Shown piece by piece: positions 6,057-8,185 of a stretch of DNA of 8,185 nucleotides; position 1 is the stretch's first letter, and every line of letters begins with the position of its first letter. Position numbers and translations under genes: made by a program. Below the pieces are notes generated by a model. That model saw nothing but the letters and a program-made list of their open reading frames with translations. It had not been told where the DNA came from and searched no databases. This stretch comes from Bacillota bacterium (GTDB lineage: Bacteria; Bacillota; Clostridia; Acetivibrionales; DSM-1351), in assembly GCA_023436485.1 (NCBI GenBank), contig JAEZIU010000289.1, positions 1-8,185 on the forward strand, given 5' to 3'.

Positions 6057-6065
6057 TGCTATAAT
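6057..6065 (+). promoter_or_regulatory. Extended -10 promoter of the HAD phosphatase gene
   Basis: TGC followed directly by TATAAT (6060-6065) is a perfect extended -10 element. The -35 region is poor (TTCAAT at 6034-6039 is 20 bases away), which extended -10 promoters tolerate. The start would be near 6072, about 34 bases before the ATG, and this rules out an upstream in-frame GTG at 6067 as the start codon. Confidence 0.7.
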
Positions 6066-6105
6066 AGTGCTACCTTTAATCTATGCAATTTTATCGGAGG
6101 AGAAA

Positions 6106-6771
6106 ATGAAATACACAGCAGTACTTTTTGATTTGGACGGGACACTTATAAACTCACTGGAGGATTTGGCGGAGAGTGCAAATGAGGCATTAAAGAAGCA
6201 TGGATTCAAAACCCATTCAACGGATTCATATAAAAAGTTTGTAGGAAATGGTGTACGGAACCTGATAAAAAACGCCGCTCCTGACGAAGCAGAGGACAGC
6301 GTTGTTGATAATATACTCGAGGATTACCGTATAATATACAATAAGAATTATGTAAATAAAACAAGAGCTTATGACGGTATACATGAGATGTTGGATTATC
6401 TAAAAAAAGCAGGGATAAAAATGGGAGTATGCTCAAACAAACCTCACAAACCTACAAATGAGATAGTGGAAAAATTATTGGGAATCGAGTATTTTGACGT
6501 AGTATTTGGTGAACGGGAGGGAATACCACGCAAGCCGGATCCGGCTTCACTTATAGAGGCTGCTGAAAAGCTTGGTGTTCCACCGAGCCAAACCATATAT
6601 GTGGGGGATTCCGGAGGAGATATGGAGTCAGCAAACAGGGCCGGGATGCTGGCGGTGGGCGTATTATGGGGATTCCGGGAGAAAGAGGAATTAATGGAAT
6701 GTGGTGGAAAGATACTTCTGACTTCGCCGCCAGAACTGGTTGAATTTGTAACCGGAGTTCACAGGGATTAA
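6106..6771 (+). CDS. HAD-superfamily hydrolase, phosphoglycolate phosphatase (Gph)-like
   Basis: A 221-residue cytoplasmic phosphatase of HAD subfamily IA. Motif I is FDLDGTL with nucleophile D9 and acid/base D11; motif II is VCSNK with S110; K143 in PRKPDP is the conserved motif III lysine; motif IV is YVGDSGGD with Mg-binding D168 and D172. A helical cap domain occupies about residues 15-85, as in Gph and the pyrophosphatase PpaX. The substrate may be phosphoglycolate, pyrophosphate or another small phosphate ester; the motifs do not decide. The ATG at 6106 has GGAGGAG at 6096-6102. The gene is divergent from argJ. No terminator is visible between it and the alaS leader, so some read-through into the T-box is possible. 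Confidence 0.88.
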   Translation: MKYTAVLFDLDGTLINSLEDLAESANEALKKHGFKTHSTDSYKKFVGNGVRNLIKNAAPDEAEDSVVDNILEDYRIIYNKNYVNKTRAYDGIHEMLDYLKKAGIKMGVCSNKPHKPTNEIVEKLLGIEYFDVVFGEREGIPRKPDPASLIEAAEKLGVPPSQTIYVGDSGGDMESANRAGMLAVGVLWGFREKEELMECGGKILLTSPPELVEFVTGVHRD

Positions 6772-6785
6772 ATTTATTGCAATCC

Positions 6786-6815
6786 TTGACACTGGAATAT
6801 AAGATTGTATATAAT
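6786..6815 (+). promoter_or_regulatory. Promoter of the T-box-alaS unit
   Basis: A perfect TTGACA (6786-6791) and TATAAT (6810-6815) are separated by 18 bases (or 16 to an overlapping TATATA at 6808). This is the strongest promoter in the window and starts only 15 bases after the HAD gene. Transcription should begin near 6822, just ahead of the first conserved T-box element. Confidence 0.88.
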
Positions 6816-6821
6816 TTTAAT

Positions 6822-7058
6822 AAGAATGGCAATGAAGGAAAGAAGTAGTTTTATGTGTCTGACTAAAGAGAGAGGATGGTTGATGCGAATCCTTGCAGAG
6901 CATTTTACGAAGCAGTTTCCGGAGCTTCTGTCCGGTAAAAAGGACGGACGTACCCACGACGTTATTGTGGATTGACTAAGAGCCCCCGTTTGGGGGAATT
7001 AGGGTGGTACCGCGTGAGATATCTCTCGTCCCTTTTATTTTGGGGATGGGAGTTTTTT
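6822..7058 (+). ncRNA. T-box riboswitch leader, tRNA-Ala responsive
   Basis: This leader senses uncharged tRNA-Ala and controls read-through into alaS. The T-box AGGGTGGTACCGCG is at 7001-7014; its TGGT (7005-7008) pairs with the ACCA end of tRNA-Ala. Stem I shows the AAAGAGAG bulge region (6865-6872) and the distal loop GGTTGATGCGA (6878-6888) closed by AGGAT and ATCCT. The likely specifier is the Ala codon GCA at 6900-6902, in an internal loop between helices 6858-6861/6896-6899 and 6848-6852/6909-6913; another GCA at 6895-6897 is less likely because it is partly paired. A Stem III hairpin CCCCC/GGGGG is at 6983-6996. AGGG (7001-7004) can pair with CCCT (7030-7033) to form the antiterminator, which excludes the terminator. 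Confidence 0.95.
7023..7058 (+). terminator. Conditional terminator of the alaS T-box
   Basis: CTCTCGTCCC (7023-7032) pairs with GGGATGGGAG (7043-7052) over 10 bp with two G-U pairs, and six Ts follow (7053-7058). Its 5' arm shares the CCC with the antiterminator, so the two folds exclude each other, as expected for the T-box mechanism. Confidence 0.9.
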
Positions 7059-7114
7059 AATGTGAAGAACTTTATAAAATATTGAATCCACTATATTTGA
7101 AAGGACGAATATAA

Positions 7115-8185
7115 ATGCAAAAACTAGGATTGAATGAATTGAGAGAACGTTATCTGAAGTTTTTTGAAAGCAAGGGACATTTAAGGCTTCCTAGTGCACC
7201 TCTGGTTCCCCAAAATGACCCCAGCCTCTTGCTTATTAACTCGGGAATGGCACCATTGAAGCCATTTTTTACAGGACAAGAGGAACCTCCAAGAAAAAGA
7301 GTAACAACGTGTCAGAAGTGCATAAGAACTCCTGATATAGAGAATGTGGGAAAGACCGCCCGCCATGGTACTTATTTTGAAATGCTGGGTAATTTTTCAT
7401 TTGGTGATTACTTTAAAAATGAAGCTATTCCATGGGCATGGGAATTTGTAACAGAAGATCTTAAAATGCCGGTAGATAAGTTATGGGTAACAATTTATGA
7501 GGATGATGACGAAGCTTTTGATATTTGGCATAAGCTTGTAGGCTTGCCGGCAGAAAGAATTGTACGAATGGGTAAAAAAGACAATTTCTGGGAACATGGT
7601 ACAGGTCCTTGTGGTCCTTGCTCAGAAATATACTTTGACAGAGGGCCTGAAAAAGGCTGTGGAAGCCCTGACTGTAAGGTAGGTTGTGAGTGCGATCGCT
7701 ATGTAGAATTCTGGAACAACGTTTTTACACAGTTCAACAGAGATGAACAGGGCAACTATACAAGACTTGCTCACCCCAATATTGATACCGGAATGGGGCT
7801 TGAAAGACTTGCATGTATTTCACAGGATGTTGACAATCTTTTTGAGGTTGACACTGTTTGGAATATACTGGATTATATCTGTAAAACAGCAGGAGTTGAG
7901 TACAAAAAATCAGAGAAAACAGATGTATCTATCCGTGTAATCACAGACCATATCAGAAGTACGACAATGATGGTTTGTGATGGTGTTCTTCCATCAAATG
8001 AAGGAAGAGGCTATGTTTTAAGAAGACTATTGAGAAGAGCTGCAAGGCATGGCAGACTATTGGGAATAAACAAACAATTCCTGTATGATGTAGCCATGGT
8101 TGTAATAAACGAGTCCAAAGAAGCTTATCCGGAGCTTGCTGAGAAGGCTGAGTATATTAAAAAGGTTATAAAAATAGAGGAAGAG
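7115..8185 (+). CDS. alaS: Alanyl-tRNA synthetase AlaS (5' part, runs off the window)
   Basis: Class IIc synthetase that attaches alanine to tRNA-Ala. The window holds the first 357 codons, open to the right edge, of a protein usually near 880 residues; this covers the catalytic domain and part of the tRNA-recognition region, but not the editing domain. Motif 1 lies in SAPLVPQNDPSLLLINSGMAP (27-47), motif 2 in RHGTYFEMLGNFSFGDYF (83-100) and motif 3 in IDTGMGLERL (223-232). RVITDHIRS and SNEGRGYVLRRLLRRAARHG further on are also AlaRS hallmarks. Four cysteines (182, 187, 191, 193) form a CX4CX3CXC cluster just before DRYVEFWN. AAGGA at 7101-7105 precedes the ATG by 9 bases. Expression is set by the T-box upstream. 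Confidence 0.97.
   Translation, partial: MQKLGLNELRERYLKFFESKGHLRLPSAPLVPQNDPSLLLINSGMAPLKPFFTGQEEPPRKRVTTCQKCIRTPDIENVGKTARHGTYFEMLGNFSFGDYFKNEAIPWAWEFVTEDLKMPVDKLWVTIYEDDDEAFDIWHKLVGLPAERIVRMGKKDNFWEHGTGPCGPCSEIYFDRGPEKGCGSPDCKVGCECDRYVEFWNNVFTQFNRDEQGNYTRLAHPNIDTGMGLERLACISQDVDNLFEVDTVWNILDYICKTAGVEYKKSEKTDVSIRVITDHIRSTTMMVCDGVLPSNEGRGYVLRRLLRRAARHGRLLGINKQFLYDVAMVVINESKEAYPELAEKAEYIKKVIKIEEE

Noticed and set aside
6067..6105. GTG at 6067 as the HAD gene start
   Set aside because: It lies at or before the predicted transcription start, and the ATG at 6106 has a strong ribosome binding site and gives the usual N-terminus.
6765..6786. GGATT/AATCC hairpin as a terminator after the HAD gene
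   Set aside because: The stem is only 5 bp, AT-rich, and has no T-run after it.

Overview
The window is AT-rich DNA with strong Shine-Dalgarno sites (mostly GGAGG), TATAAT promoters, an alanine T-box leader, a lipoprotein PstS and a chemotaxis gene. Together these point to a low-GC Gram-positive, most likely a motile member of the Clostridia (a Ruminiclostridium-like organism is my best guess; this is inference and no search was run).

Region 1 (1-3824) handles phosphate uptake. Bases 1-29 may hold the first codons of a divergent gene. A 300-base control region follows, with two arrays of four PhoP-type half-sites at exact 11-bp spacing. Then come pstC and pstA (the two permease subunits), a NimA-like flavin-binding protein gene, a terminator, a third PhoP-like array, and pstS (the phosphate-binding lipoprotein) with its own promoter and a long perfect terminator stem. 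The order is unusual: the permease genes precede the binding-protein gene, a flavoprotein gene lies between them, and no pstB (ATPase) or phoU is present here.

Region 2 (3825-4713) is linked to chemotaxis. Just after the pstS terminator lies a decayed methyl-accepting chemotaxis protein gene: a sensor-domain fragment joined to the extreme C-terminal tail, with the original terminator apparently kept. A convergent, intact cheW with its own consensus-like promoter faces it.

Region 3 (4714-6771) holds argJ on the minus strand, coding for the bifunctional ornithine acetyltransferase of arginine synthesis. It is divergent from a Gph-like HAD phosphatase gene. The argJ promoter contains a palindrome overlapping its -10 box that resembles an ArgR operator.

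Region 4 (6772-8185) is a consensus promoter, a full T-box riboswitch for tRNA-Ala with its terminator, and the first 357 codons of alaS, which runs off the window.

The genes form several independent units rather than one system. I found no mobile element, CRISPR array, tRNA or rRNA, and no clear sign of an undescribed system. The most interesting items are the PhoP-site architecture, the split pst locus, the chemoreceptor relic beside cheW, and the possible arginine operator.
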